Source: Synergistaceae bacterium (lineage in GTDB: Bacteria > Synergistota > Synergistia > Synergistales > Synergistaceae). From it: a DNA stretch of 6,976 nucleotides. The number at the start of each line of letters is the position of its first letter. Position 1 is the first letter of the stretch. The notes below the pieces were generated by a model. That model was given only the letters and a program-made list of their open reading frames with translations. It did not search any database and had not been told where the DNA came from. Position numbers and translations under genes: made by a program. The stretch spans positions 1-6,976 of the forward strand of contig JAISQC010000176.1 of assembly GCA_031274465.1 (NCBI GenBank), read 5' to 3'. Positions 1 to 5,838 of the stretch are shown piece after piece.

Positions 1-152
1 ACGGTCACGGCGTACACCCCAAGGTCGGACAGGTATGTCCCGTACGCCGCGCCTATCGCGCGGGCGGTCTCGTCGGTCAGCTCGGCGTCCGCCAGCCCCC
101 TGATGTCGTATTCCCTGAAAATGTTGTGCGGAACCTGTGGAATCTTAATCAT
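1..152 (-). CDS. Phosphomannomutase/phosphoglucomutase, N-terminal part (runs off window)
   Basis: Only the first 50 codons are present; the gene continues beyond base 1. The protein begins MIKIPQVPHNIFREYDIRG, and the FREYDIRG block is the N-terminal signature of the alpha-D-phosphohexomutase family (phosphomannomutase/phosphoglucomutase, ManB/AlgC type). These cytoplasmic enzymes interconvert hexose 6- and 1-phosphates for nucleotide-sugar, capsule and LPS precursor synthesis. The region after the motif (an ELTDE...ARAIGAAYGTYL helix, then a strand ending YAVTV) fits domain 1 of the fold. The active-site phosphoserine loop and the metal site lie outside the window, so mannose versus glucose preference cannot be judged. 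The ATG at 150-152 is preceded by a good GGGGAG ribosome site (161-166) at 8 nt. The gene follows the MFS gene in the same direction but is separated from it by the inverted-repeat element at 176-357. Confidence 0.87.
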   Translation of the reverse strand, partial: MIKIPQVPHNIFREYDIRGLADAELTDETARAIGAAYGTYLSDLGVYAVT

Positions 153-160
153 CGCGTTCT

Positions 161-166
161 CTCCCC
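161..166 (-). promoter_or_regulatory. Ribosome binding site of the phosphohexomutase gene
   Basis: On the minus strand this reads GGGGAG, 8 nt before the ATG at 150-152. It lies only 10 bases outside the end of the 182-bp repeat element, so the element stops just short of the translation signal. Confidence 0.7.
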
Positions 167-175
167 TCTATGTTG

Positions 176-192
176 GGAACTGCTGATTAAAT
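176..192. repeat. Left terminal inverted repeat of the 182-bp element
   Basis: This 17-base arm is identical to the reverse complement of 341-357. The chance of a 17-bp perfect inverted match at this spacing is very small. Confidence 0.85.
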
Positions 193-209
193 AACCTTTT
201 GGCTGCAAT

Positions 210-223
210 GGGCGTATTCGCCC
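210..223. repeat. Small hairpin inside the element
   Basis: GGGCG (210-214) and CGCCC (219-223) pair around a TATT loop. A run of seven C follows at 221-227. Confidence 0.5.
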
Positions 224-244
224 CCCCTCTGCGTGCTTGCCATA

Positions 245-287
245 AAAATGGTCCTCGACGTAGCTCTGCTACGCCTGTGGCCATTTT
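245..287. repeat. Nested imperfect hairpin inside the element, possible terminator
   Basis: The outer arms AAAATGG (245-251) and CCATTTT (281-287) enclose a perfect inner stem, CGTAGC (259-264) and GCTACG (268-273), with a TCT loop. About seven mostly unpaired bases separate the stems on each side. Read on the minus strand, the direction of the flanking genes, the structure ends in five T. It could act as a weak terminator or RNA stabiliser between the MFS and phosphohexomutase genes; that role is inference. Confidence 0.5.
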
Positions 288-340
288 CACGACAATCGCT
301 TTGACGGAGAACGAATCCACTCCATTTCGCCGAAAAGAAC

Positions 341-357
341 ATTTAATCAGCAGTTCC
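341..357. repeat. Right terminal inverted repeat of the 182-bp element
   Basis: This is the exact reverse complement of 176-192. It ends 6 bases from the stop codon of the MFS gene. Confidence 0.85.
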
Positions 358-363
358 TTAGCA

Positions 364-1545
364 TTAACGCGCATATAGCTTTCTACCCTGTTTTGGCATC
401 CAATAGAAAATAAAAAGCGCCGCCAACGCCAGAAACGCAAACAGCGCGAGCAAGCCGAACGCGCGGCCGGTCCCCATGGCCGGCGTCAGATATCCGACGA
501 GAAGCGGGGTCACGGCCCAGCCCGCGTCGTACAGCAGAAGGGCGCTTGCCGTCCCTTTCGGCCTGAGCTGCGGAGGAAGCACGTCGCTGACGGATGCCAG
601 CATCATCGGGAAGCCCGCGCCTATCCCGATGCCGAAGATGCCCCCGCATATCAGGAAGGCCCGGTTCGACGGAGATATCGAGACGGCCATGAACGCCCCT
701 GCCATCAGCATCCCGCAGGGGGCGAGGCAGAACGCTCTGGGGAGCGAGTTCAGCAGTTTCGCCCCGCCTAAGCGGACGATGAGGGCTGTGACCGAGCAGC
801 TCGCCAGAAAGTAAGACGTCACTAGGCCGCGATCTGCGGCGAGAAGCGACACCGATACCGCCAGAGCGTCGGCGAGCGCCATGGCCGTGCTGGTGGCAGC
901 GAGCATCACGAATGGCCTGTTCGACAGCAGGTCGCTGTACTTCCCCCAAGAACCCGCATTGTTTCCTGCGGCCCGATCCCCCTCGCCGATGCGCCTGCCG
1001 AGCAGGAAACAGGCCACGCACAGGATCGGGCCGATCGCGAGATATGCCGCGAGGCATCCCTTCAAGACCAGCCATTCGCCAATCGGCGTCACCGTCGAAG
1101 TCGGCAGGATCCCTCCGGTTCCCGTTATCGCGTACGCGCTTCCCCTTATCTTCTCGGTCACGTGGAGCGCCTGATACGAGAAAAGCCCGATGGTGAAAAC
1201 GCCGTACGCCGCGCCGGACAGCAGACGCCCCGCCACCAGCAGAGGGACGCTGCGAGCGGCGAACAGCACCGCGCAGCCCGCGAAGCCGACCGCGCTCCCC
1301 ACCGCGAGCGTGCGGCGGATGCCCAGATTTTCTATCATCCACCCGCCGACCGGCCGGCAGAGCATTATGGCGATGAAAAAGCTCCCGAGTATCAGCCCAG
1401 TGGTCTGCGGCGTGAATTCATACTGACGCAGCACCGTCCCGTATATGAAATAAATCTGCTCGACGCAGTTCATGGCGTAGAGCGGCAGGAATATCGACAG
1501 GAGCAGCCTCGGCCCGTCCTTGAGCTGCGGCATTTTAACCGGCAT
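364..1545 (-). CDS. MFS family transporter (substrate unknown)
   Basis: The product has 393 residues and about twelve hydrophobic segments, the normal size for a major facilitator permease of the inner membrane. The loop-2/3 signature is seen as RPVGGWMIENLGIRRTL at residues 64-80, close to the G-x-(A)-D-x-x-G-R-(K/R) motif A. A hydrophilic central loop lies at about 185-208. The second half carries a typical LRPKGTASALLLYDAGWAVTP segment (about 327-347) and ends in a basic tail. Substrate cannot be read from the sequence; drug or metabolite efflux and metabolite uptake are all possible. I chose the ATG at 1543-1545, preceded by a GGAACGGAAAA stretch and overlapping the end of the upstream exonuclease gene by 11 bases, which suggests translational coupling. 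A TTG at 1591-1593 would add 16 polar residues, and an ATG at 1531-1533 would remove 4. The repeat element begins 6 bases after the stop. Confidence 0.85.
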   Translation of the reverse strand: MPVKMPQLKDGPRLLLSIFLPLYAMNCVEQIYFIYGTVLRQYEFTPQTTGLILGSFFIAIMLCRPVGGWMIENLGIRRTLAVGSAVGFAGCAVLFAARSVPLLVAGRLLSGAAYGVFTIGLFSYQALHVTEKIRGSAYAITGTGGILPTSTVTPIGEWLVLKGCLAAYLAIGPILCVACFLLGRRIGEGDRAAGNNAGSWGKYSDLLSNRPFVMLAATSTAMALADALAVSVSLLAADRGLVTSYFLASCSVTALIVRLGGAKLLNSLPRAFCLAPCGMLMAGAFMAVSISPSNRAFLICGGIFGIGIGAGFPMMLASVSDVLPPQLRPKGTASALLLYDAGWAVTPLLVGYLTPAMGTGRAFGLLALFAFLALAALFIFYWMPKQGRKLYAR

Positions 1546-2785
1546 TTTTTTCCGTTCCCGTCCCGTTGCCGGGCGGCCTGATTTTTTTCTCAAGGCGGGC
1601 CTTCCTGTGCTCCATCGACCTGATCATGGCGATATTGGCGGACGATCCACCGTAGAGGCGCTCACTCTTCAGGACGCGGAGCGCTTCGTTTACGTGATCC
1701 AGCGCCCTCGCCGGCGACATGAAGCGGTGCTCTTCGAGTTTCGCGAGTTCCTCCAGTGCGCCTGCGGCGGCGCCGCCCGCAGTGCGCGCGCTCTGCCGGT
1801 GGCCGATCTCCGCGAGCGCGCGGGCGAAATATTTCCGGGCGGTTTCGTAGTCCTGGTTTTTTTTCGCAAAATGGGCCGCGCGCAGCGTCGCGTGAACTCT
1901 GGACGCTGGGTCGCCGGAGTCCATCGCCATGCCCCACAGTGACGACGCGCGCTCATTGCGCCCCATGCGAAGCCAGATGTCGCCCGCCCGCAGCAGCTCC
2001 CTGCCGTCGCTCGACTCGCCGCACAGGGCTCGCGAGGCGTGGCAGTAAAGCGAGGCGAGCGAGGCGATATCCAGCCTGTTGTGATAGAACACGCCGCGCA
2101 GCGAAGACGCGTCCCCGCTGTGCAGGTATTGCAGGTAAAGCCCCGGTATCATCGATCCAGGGATGTCCTCCCCGCTCCTTTTCACCCCGAGGACGTGTTT
2201 TTCCACGCTGCCAAGGGAGCATGATTCCAGATATCCCCTGTAGAGCCGGCGCGATATGTGGAGAAGGTCGATGTGGGGGAACGACTCCCAGTGGGGGCGC
2301 CGCCGCGCCAGTATGTGGCGCGTCAGGAGGATTGGTATGTCGAAGGATCGCCCGTTGTACGTGGCGAGCGTGGCGCCCTCCGGGATGCCCGAGTTTATGG
2401 CGTCGAGCCACTGCGCCTCGTAGGCGGGGCTTTTAAGGAAATACTGAGCGACTTTGAAATATTCGCCGCTCGTCGTCCCAAGCCCGCACAAAAACGCGTA
2501 TGTCCCGGTCCCTCCCGAAAGCCCCGTAGTCTCCAGATCGAGAAACACGACGCTGCCCTTCGCGCCGAGGTGCCTCATGACCTCCATGCGGTCCGGGTTG
2601 CCGATCGCGGCTCGCCCATAGGCCTCCTGCGCCCAATAGCGGGTCTCAGTTCGATAAACGCCGTCTGCCACCCACTCCCCGTCGGGGAGGTCTCTGACCG
2701 CGTCTTCCGCGCGCCCATGGCGCGCTTGTTTTTTTTCGCTTATGGCAGCCGCGTCATTGCCGAATAATCTGTCGAATTTTCCCAT
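1535..2785 (-). CDS. yprB: YprB/MrfB-like RNase H-fold DEDD exonuclease with TPR-like C-terminus
   Basis: The product has 416 residues, about the length of Bacillus subtilis YprB (MrfB). The exonuclease core is readable: Exo I FLDLETTGL at 81-89 with D83 and E85; Exo II YNGRSFDIPIL at 143-153 with D149; a HIDLLH segment at 171-176; Exo III YHNRLDIASL at 234-243 with H235 and D239. All four acidic metal ligands expected of a DEDD 3'-5' exonuclease are therefore present. The C-terminal part (about 260-375) has paired helices with TPR character, such as RAGDIWLRMGRNERASSLWG and DYETARKYFARALAEI. In B. subtilis the family acts with the helicase YprA/MrfA in mitomycin C lesion repair. No such helicase lies next to this gene; the neighbour is an MFS permease. 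The ATG at 2783-2785 has a GAGAGG ribosome site (2790-2795) 4 nt upstream. The fold assignment is firm; the repair role is inferred from the family. Confidence 0.88.
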   Translation of the reverse strand: MGKFDRLFGNDAAAISEKKQARHGRAEDAVRDLPDGEWVADGVYRTETRYWAQEAYGRAAIGNPDRMEVMRHLGAKGSVVFLDLETTGLSGGTGTYAFLCGLGTTSGEYFKVAQYFLKSPAYEAQWLDAINSGIPEGATLATYNGRSFDIPILLTRHILARRRPHWESFPHIDLLHISRRLYRGYLESCSLGSVEKHVLGVKRSGEDIPGSMIPGLYLQYLHSGDASSLRGVFYHNRLDIASLASLYCHASRALCGESSDGRELLRAGDIWLRMGRNERASSLWGMAMDSGDPASRVHATLRAAHFAKKNQDYETARKYFARALAEIGHRQSARTAGGAAAGALEELAKLEEHRFMSPARALDHVNEALRVLKSERLYGGSSANIAMIRSMEHRKARLEKKIRPPGNGTGTEKNAG

Positions 2786-2826
2786 TGCGCCTCTCGTTCG
2801 CGTATGGCCCCTTCACGCGCCAAAAT

Positions 2827-2832
2827 ATTGTA
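2827..2832 (-). promoter_or_regulatory. Candidate -10 box for the exonuclease/MFS operon
   Basis: On the minus strand this reads TACAAT, one mismatch from the sigma-70 -10 consensus, and would start RNA about 35 nt before the exonuclease ATG. No good -35 hexamer lies 16-18 bases upstream, so confidence is low. Confidence 0.3.
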
Positions 2833-2855
2833 TCATCATTTTCTTGCTCCGCCCG

Positions 2856-2865
2856 TGCCCGGGCA
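2856..2865. repeat. 10-bp perfect palindrome in the divergent intergenic region
   Basis: TGCCCGGGCA is a perfect 10-bp palindrome between the two candidate divergent promoters. It could be a half of an operator or merely a restriction/methylation site; symmetry this short is only mildly unusual in GC-rich DNA. Confidence 0.4.
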
Positions 2866-2882
2866 TCCATCTTCAGCTAAAA

Positions 2883-2893
2883 TATAGTATAGT
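2883..2893 (+). promoter_or_regulatory. Candidate -10 region for the tandem paralogue operon
   Basis: An AT-rich patch holds two overlapping TATAGT hexamers (2883-2888 and 2888-2893), each with one mismatch to TATAAT. It is the only AT-rich promoter-like patch close to the start at 2943. No clear -35 box is seen at the right distance, so the promoter may need an activator or the call may be wrong. Confidence 0.33.
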
Positions 2894-2901
2894 TATGCGA
2901 A

Positions 2902-2920
2902 GCGGTTTCCCGGAAACTGC
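2902..2920 (+). promoter_or_regulatory. 19-bp dyad between the -10 patch and the start of the first paralogue
   Basis: GCGGTTTCC (2902-2910) and GGAAACTGC (2912-2920) are inverted copies with a single mismatch (a G-T pair) around a central C. On DNA this is the shape of a dimeric repressor's operator placed over the likely start of transcription. As RNA it would form an 8-bp stem with a CCG triloop, about 10 nt before the ribosome site. Which of the two it is cannot be told from sequence. Confidence 0.5.
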
Positions 2921-2930
2921 GCCGATATAT

Positions 2931-2937
2931 GGAGGGG
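2931..2937 (+). promoter_or_regulatory. Ribosome binding site deciding the start of the first paralogue
   Basis: GGAGGGG lies 5 nt before the ATG at 2943. The reading frame is open further upstream, to an ATG at 2742 inside the opposite-strand exonuclease gene, but this strong site makes 2943 the credible start. The next in-frame ATG, at 2961, lacks an equally good site. Confidence 0.75.
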
Positions 2938-2942
2938 TTTGC

Positions 2943-3890
2943 ATGGATGCGGGGTTTGGGATGAAAACGTATATAATCGTGAAAGGATATGTCGATGCGA
3001 AGGACGAGCGCGGCAACGCCTTGTACGGCACCATCTTGGGGCTGGTGTCGCGGCGGGATATAAAATACCTGAGCGTCATGTTCTCGCGGGACAAGATTCC
3101 AAAATCGATGGAATGGAATGACTTGCTGGCCGCGCACAAGGACAAGGGGGACTCCGAAGAACGCGACCCTGCGATCGTCCGCCGCGAGGATGGGCTGCTG
3201 CAATACCTCGACCATGCCGGCGTCTTGAACGTCATCGCCAAGAACCACAACACGAAACAGGCGGAGCAGTCCATCAGCAGATACTGCATGGAGAGCCTCC
3301 AGTTGAAGGCTATTTCGCTGGTGGAGTATTTGGACGCTTCGGACGACGACATATCCGTTTTCGAGGCGGAGAAAGCCGCCGAAGCCGGCCCTTGGGACGA
3401 TTCCGGCGGCGAGGGCGCTCCATCCGACCAGGACGGGGACGGGAGCGCCGACGAAGCCGAATCTGAGAATGCTCCTAAAGGCAGGGACGAGATAGCGGTG
3501 AGGTGCGACCCAATCCTCGACCCTGTGAACGGAGTCGCCATGAATGAATTGAACGTCGGGGAGCGCATTCTCGCGAAATTGCCCGGGGACTCGGTGTTTT
3601 TCAAACTCCTGTCCAGAAACATCCGCGGCTTTGACGGCGTAGTCATGGCTGAAATCACCGGCATACTCCTGAACGAGCTGGGCACCGCCACCATCAGCCT
3701 GTCGCTCTCCGAGGGAATATCGGGTGTGATGAAGCTGTCGGGTAAGATCAGGGTGAAGGTGGCCCCGGCGCATGGCGACGGCCATGCCAGCCGTCCTCGG
3801 ATGGACATTCCGCCGAGCTTCGTCTTCGGCCTTGCGTCAGTCGTGATAGTCCTGTCCGCCATTGCGATACTGTATTACATTTTGATGTGA
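2943..3890 (+). CDS. Unknown tail-anchored protein, first of two tandem paralogues
   Basis: I do not recognise this 315-residue protein with certainty. No signal peptide is present. Residues 1-130 form a soluble mixed domain with a YGTILGL segment (28-34), MFSRD (46-50) and a conserved Cys (115). Residues 131-183 are an acidic, Gly/Ser-rich linker. Residues 184-273 are a strand-rich core with CDPILDPVNG (188-197), GD-SVF (215-219), FDGVV (230-234) and LNELGTA (243-249). Residues 291-314 are one hydrophobic helix that ends the protein, so it should be anchored in the membrane with its bulk in the cytoplasm. The next gene encodes a relative with the same plan; the two align without gaps over the first 50 residues from Met1, which supports this start, and at about 40% identity (hand count) over the core. 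A link to the DUF4899 group is possible from memory but unverified. It probably acts with its neighbour at the membrane; no enzyme motif is evident. Confidence 0.85.
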   Translation: MDAGFGMKTYIIVKGYVDAKDERGNALYGTILGLVSRRDIKYLSVMFSRDKIPKSMEWNDLLAAHKDKGDSEERDPAIVRREDGLLQYLDHAGVLNVIAKNHNTKQAEQSISRYCMESLQLKAISLVEYLDASDDDISVFEAEKAAEAGPWDDSGGEGAPSDQDGDGSADEAESENAPKGRDEIAVRCDPILDPVNGVAMNELNVGERILAKLPGDSVFFKLLSRNIRGFDGVVMAEITGILLNELGTATISLSLSEGISGVMKLSGKIRVKVAPAHGDGHASRPRMDIPPSFVFGLASVVIVLSAIAILYYILM

Positions 3891-3908
3891 TTCGGGCGGC
3901 GCGGTAAA

Positions 3909-4835
3909 ATGGGATACGACGGGTTTTCCAAAAACTGCAACGTCCTAAAATGCGCCATCGACGGGCATGACTCTGGCGGCAAGCCGATTTACGGCATGTT
4001 TTTAGGGATCGCCGGCGCGAACGGGATCATATATCACGGCGAGCTGTTCTCGCGCGACCCCATAGACGCTGAGTCCTCCCTGTCGAAACTGTACTCGTTG
4101 CTTTCGTCGCCGCGCCCCGGGCAACGCCTAGAAGACCTGTCGAAATACGAGGAATCGCTGGCCGCCTTCATGATTTCGTCGGGCTTTCTGGAAAACGAGA
4201 AAAGCTTGGCCGACCCCAAGTCGATCGAACACAAAATAACGTATTTCTGCTCGTCGGCCCTCTCCATCAGCGCCATCTCGTTCCTCGATCTCCAGGAAAT
4301 GAGCATGAAAGAGCTTTATCTCATCATCCCGGCACTGAAGGGATCTGACGATCCGCAAGGGGAAGCTGGCGAAGGCGAGGCCGAAGCTGAATGGTATGAA
4401 GAAGAGCCGAGTGGCGGGGGGGCGCGCAACGCTTCCGATGTCGTGGTCGCCTGCGATCCGGTCTTGGATCCGCTGGCGGGGGAGGCGATCAGCGACCTCT
4501 CCCCCGGCGACGTCATATGCTGCCGGATGAACGAGAACTCGGTCTTCCGCTCGCTCATGAACAAAGTCTCCCAGGATTTTGACGGAGTGGTCTCAGGCGA
4601 GGTCTGCGCTGTGCAGTCGAACGACGTCGGAACGGCTGTGGTGGCTTTGAAGCTATCCGATGGAGTGAGGGGGGTGCTCAAGGCAGCCGGCGCCGTCCGG
4701 GTCAGGGTAGTGTCGAAGAAGCTCTCCGAGGCCGTGCAAAACGCGCGCGACTCCGACAGGGCGCTCGCCCTCGCAATCGCGGGTCTGGTGGGTTTCCTCT
4801 GCACGATGGCTGTTCTGGTGCACTTCCTGTCTTAG
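3909..4835 (+). CDS. Unknown tail-anchored protein, second of two tandem paralogues
   Basis: This 308-residue protein lies 18 bases after its paralogue, so the two form an operon. It repeats the same architecture: N-terminal domain with YGMFLGI (28-34), LFSRD (46-50) and a conserved Cys at 114; a shorter acidic linker at about 145-176; the core at 178-267 with CDPVLDPLAG (182-191), SVF (211-213), FDGVV (224-228), SNDVGTA (237-243) and LSDGVRGVLK; then a charged stretch and a terminal hydrophobic helix at 285-307. There is no signal peptide, so a cytoplasmic body with a C-terminal anchor is inferred. The N-terminal halves have diverged far more than the cores, suggesting old duplication and different partners. 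The ATG is the first possible start after an in-frame stop; the ribosome site is weak (GC-rich, no clear AGGAGG), so translation may depend on the upstream gene. A run of seven G (4416-4422) lies in the linker. Function unknown. Confidence 0.85.
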   Translation: MGYDGFSKNCNVLKCAIDGHDSGGKPIYGMFLGIAGANGIIYHGELFSRDPIDAESSLSKLYSLLSSPRPGQRLEDLSKYEESLAAFMISSGFLENEKSLADPKSIEHKITYFCSSALSISAISFLDLQEMSMKELYLIIPALKGSDDPQGEAGEGEAEAEWYEEEPSGGGARNASDVVVACDPVLDPLAGEAISDLSPGDVICCRMNENSVFRSLMNKVSQDFDGVVSGEVCAVQSNDVGTAVVALKLSDGVRGVLKAAGAVRVRVVSKKLSEAVQNARDSDRALALAIAGLVGFLCTMAVLVHFLS

Positions 4836-4848
4836 TCAGCCGCTTTTT

Positions 4849-5781
4849 TTAGTTTATCCCCAAGAGCGCGATCCATATTGGGATGGTGACCGTCGAGAAA
4901 ACGGTAGTCACCGCTATTATCTCGCACGCGTACAGCTCGTCGAGTCCCATGCCGGCGGCGAGTATGAATGTGTTCACCGCAGTCGGCATCGACGCTATGA
5001 TCACCGCCACCTGCAGGAACGTCCTGGGGACGGGCCATATCAGCAAAAAAGCCCAGGTTACTGCGGGGTGCAGGACGAGCTTTATCAGCGCGTCGTGCCA
5101 CGCGTTCCTGAGGGCGGACGCCAGATTGGAGATCTCGAGGCTCATCCCGAGCGAGACGAGCGCCACGCCGGTCGCCATGTCCGCGACGAGCTTCATCGAA
5201 ACGAGCAGCGTCTGCGGAACTGGAATTTTGAGCTGCGCCGCCGCGAGGCCAAGGAGGCTCGACGTGACGAGAGGGTTTTTCAGCGCCCTCGCGGCTATAT
5301 CGCGCGCTGCTTTTGTGGATATCCCTCCCGAATATACGACCTCGCCCCATATTATGGATATCAGGTTATATCCCGGCAGGGCGACCGCAAGATATACCGA
5401 CGCCGCCTCCATTCCGGCGTTACCAAGCGCCAGCACGGAGGCGGGGAGCCCTAGGTATACGTTGTTGGACCGAGCGGCGGCCATGACGGAGAGCGCCTGT
5501 CGCCCGCGATCCCCCCTGTGCGTGACGAAGGCCGATATGAGAAGGGTTATCAGAGGCAGCGCCGCCATAGCCGCATATGCGGACAGAAACATATTCCCGT
5601 GCCCCGATATGTCCCCGCCCGCCAGATACGTGGTCCGAAACAGCAGGGCGGGAAGGACGATCCAGTAGAGGAGCCTGGTCAGCCTCTCCCTGTCGTGGCC
5701 GGTCATGAAACCGGTCGCGCGGAGCGCCATGCCCAAAACTATCACGAGAATCAGCGGAGCGATTATGAAAATACCCTTCAC
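4849..5781 (-). CDS. AEC family (auxin efflux carrier-type) permease
   Basis: The 310-residue, very hydrophobic protein has about ten membrane segments in two halves, as in bacterial AEC transporters (Mem_trans family, e.g. malonate or malate carriers). Family blocks seen are WIVLPALLF (40-48), RSNNVYLGLPA (104-114), ALKNPLV (166-172), GVALVSLGMSL (205-215), LIKLVLHPA (232-240) and SMPTAVNTFILA (264-275). The substrate is probably an organic anion or amino-acid-like metabolite, but nothing in the sequence fixes it. The start is GTG (5779-5781), chosen because a strong GGGGAGG ribosome site (5789-5795) lies 7 nt upstream and the N-terminus MKGIFIIAPLI begins the first helix directly. The gene is convergent with the paralogue pair, with only 13 bases between stop codons, and divergent from mptA with 79 bases between starts. 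Confidence 0.88.
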   Translation of the reverse strand: MKGIFIIAPLILVIVLGMALRATGFMTGHDRERLTRLLYWIVLPALLFRTTYLAGGDISGHGNMFLSAYAAMAALPLITLLISAFVTHRGDRGRQALSVMAAARSNNVYLGLPASVLALGNAGMEAASVYLAVALPGYNLISIIWGEVVYSGGISTKAARDIAARALKNPLVTSSLLGLAAAQLKIPVPQTLLVSMKLVADMATGVALVSLGMSLEISNLASALRNAWHDALIKLVLHPAVTWAFLLIWPVPRTFLQVAVIIASMPTAVNTFILAAGMGLDELYACEIIAVTTVFSTVTIPIWIALLGIN

Positions 5782-5788
5782 TTCTTCG

Positions 5789-5795
5789 CCTCCCC
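5789..5795 (-). promoter_or_regulatory. Ribosome binding site supporting a GTG start of the AEC gene
   Basis: On the minus strand this reads GGGGAGG, 7 nt before GTG at 5779-5781. It settles an otherwise unattractive non-ATG start. Confidence 0.7.
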
Positions 5796-5823
5796 AAAGA
5801 ACATCTTCTCATGATAACATAAC

Positions 5824-5838
5824 CGCATCGGAAATGCG
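5824..5838. promoter_or_regulatory. Small inverted repeat in the AEC/mptA divergent region
   Basis: CGCAT (5824-5828) and ATGCG (5834-5838) pair around CGGAA; two further A-T pairs extend the stem past one mismatch. It is followed by a direct GCGTTT repeat (5836-5847). It lies in the only space available for control of the two divergent genes and could be an operator. The stem is short, so this is weak. Confidence 0.3.

Larger units (their letters stand above)
176..357. mobile_element. MITE-like element, 182 bp, with 17-bp perfect terminal inverted repeats
   Basis: The left end GGAACTGCTGATTAAAT (176-192) is matched exactly by its reverse complement at 341-357. The symmetry stops abruptly on both sides of the arms, as expected of transposon-type ends. 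The interior holds smaller dyads (210-223, 245-287) and a run of seven C (221-227), but no transposase. A minus-strand open frame crosses it but has no convincing start or known domain and runs on into the MFS gene in another frame. Direct flanking duplications are not clear: the left flank ends TTG and the right flank begins TTA. The element fills almost all of the space between the MFS stop codon (364) and the phosphohexomutase ribosome site. Seen directly: the repeats and their positions. Inferred: a non-autonomous element mobilised by a transposase elsewhere. Alternative: a REP/BIME-like intergenic repeat. Confidence 0.7.

Noticed and set aside
171..362. Target-site duplication flanking the 182-bp element
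   Set aside because: The flanks (TTG on the left, TTA on the right) match at only two bases, which is no better than chance.
168..440. A 90-codon minus-strand frame through the repeat element
   Set aside because: It begins inside the MFS gene in a different frame, has no ribosome site of note and owes its openness to the element. It is better explained as repeat DNA than as a gene.
383..1342. A 319-codon open frame on the minus strand inside the MFS gene
   Set aside because: It is in another frame of the same strand as a clear twelve-segment permease, and its translation is Arg/Gly/Ala-rich low-complexity sequence typical of GC-rich shadow frames.
1756..2436. A 226-codon plus-strand frame opposite the exonuclease gene
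   Set aside because: It is Arg/Pro/Ala-rich shadow sequence; the opposite strand carries the complete DEDD motifs.
2873..3862. Long minus-strand open frames (329 and 302 codons) antisense to the first paralogue
   Set aside because: They mirror the plus-strand gene, lack good ribosome sites and have no family features. The plus-strand frame has a strong ribosome site and a homologue next door.
4808..4850. Possible terminator after the paralogue operon (T7 at 4844-4850)
   Set aside because: The only stem found is GGCTG with CAGCC, 5 bp around a loop of about 24 bases. That is too weak to call an intrinsic terminator, although the T run is real.
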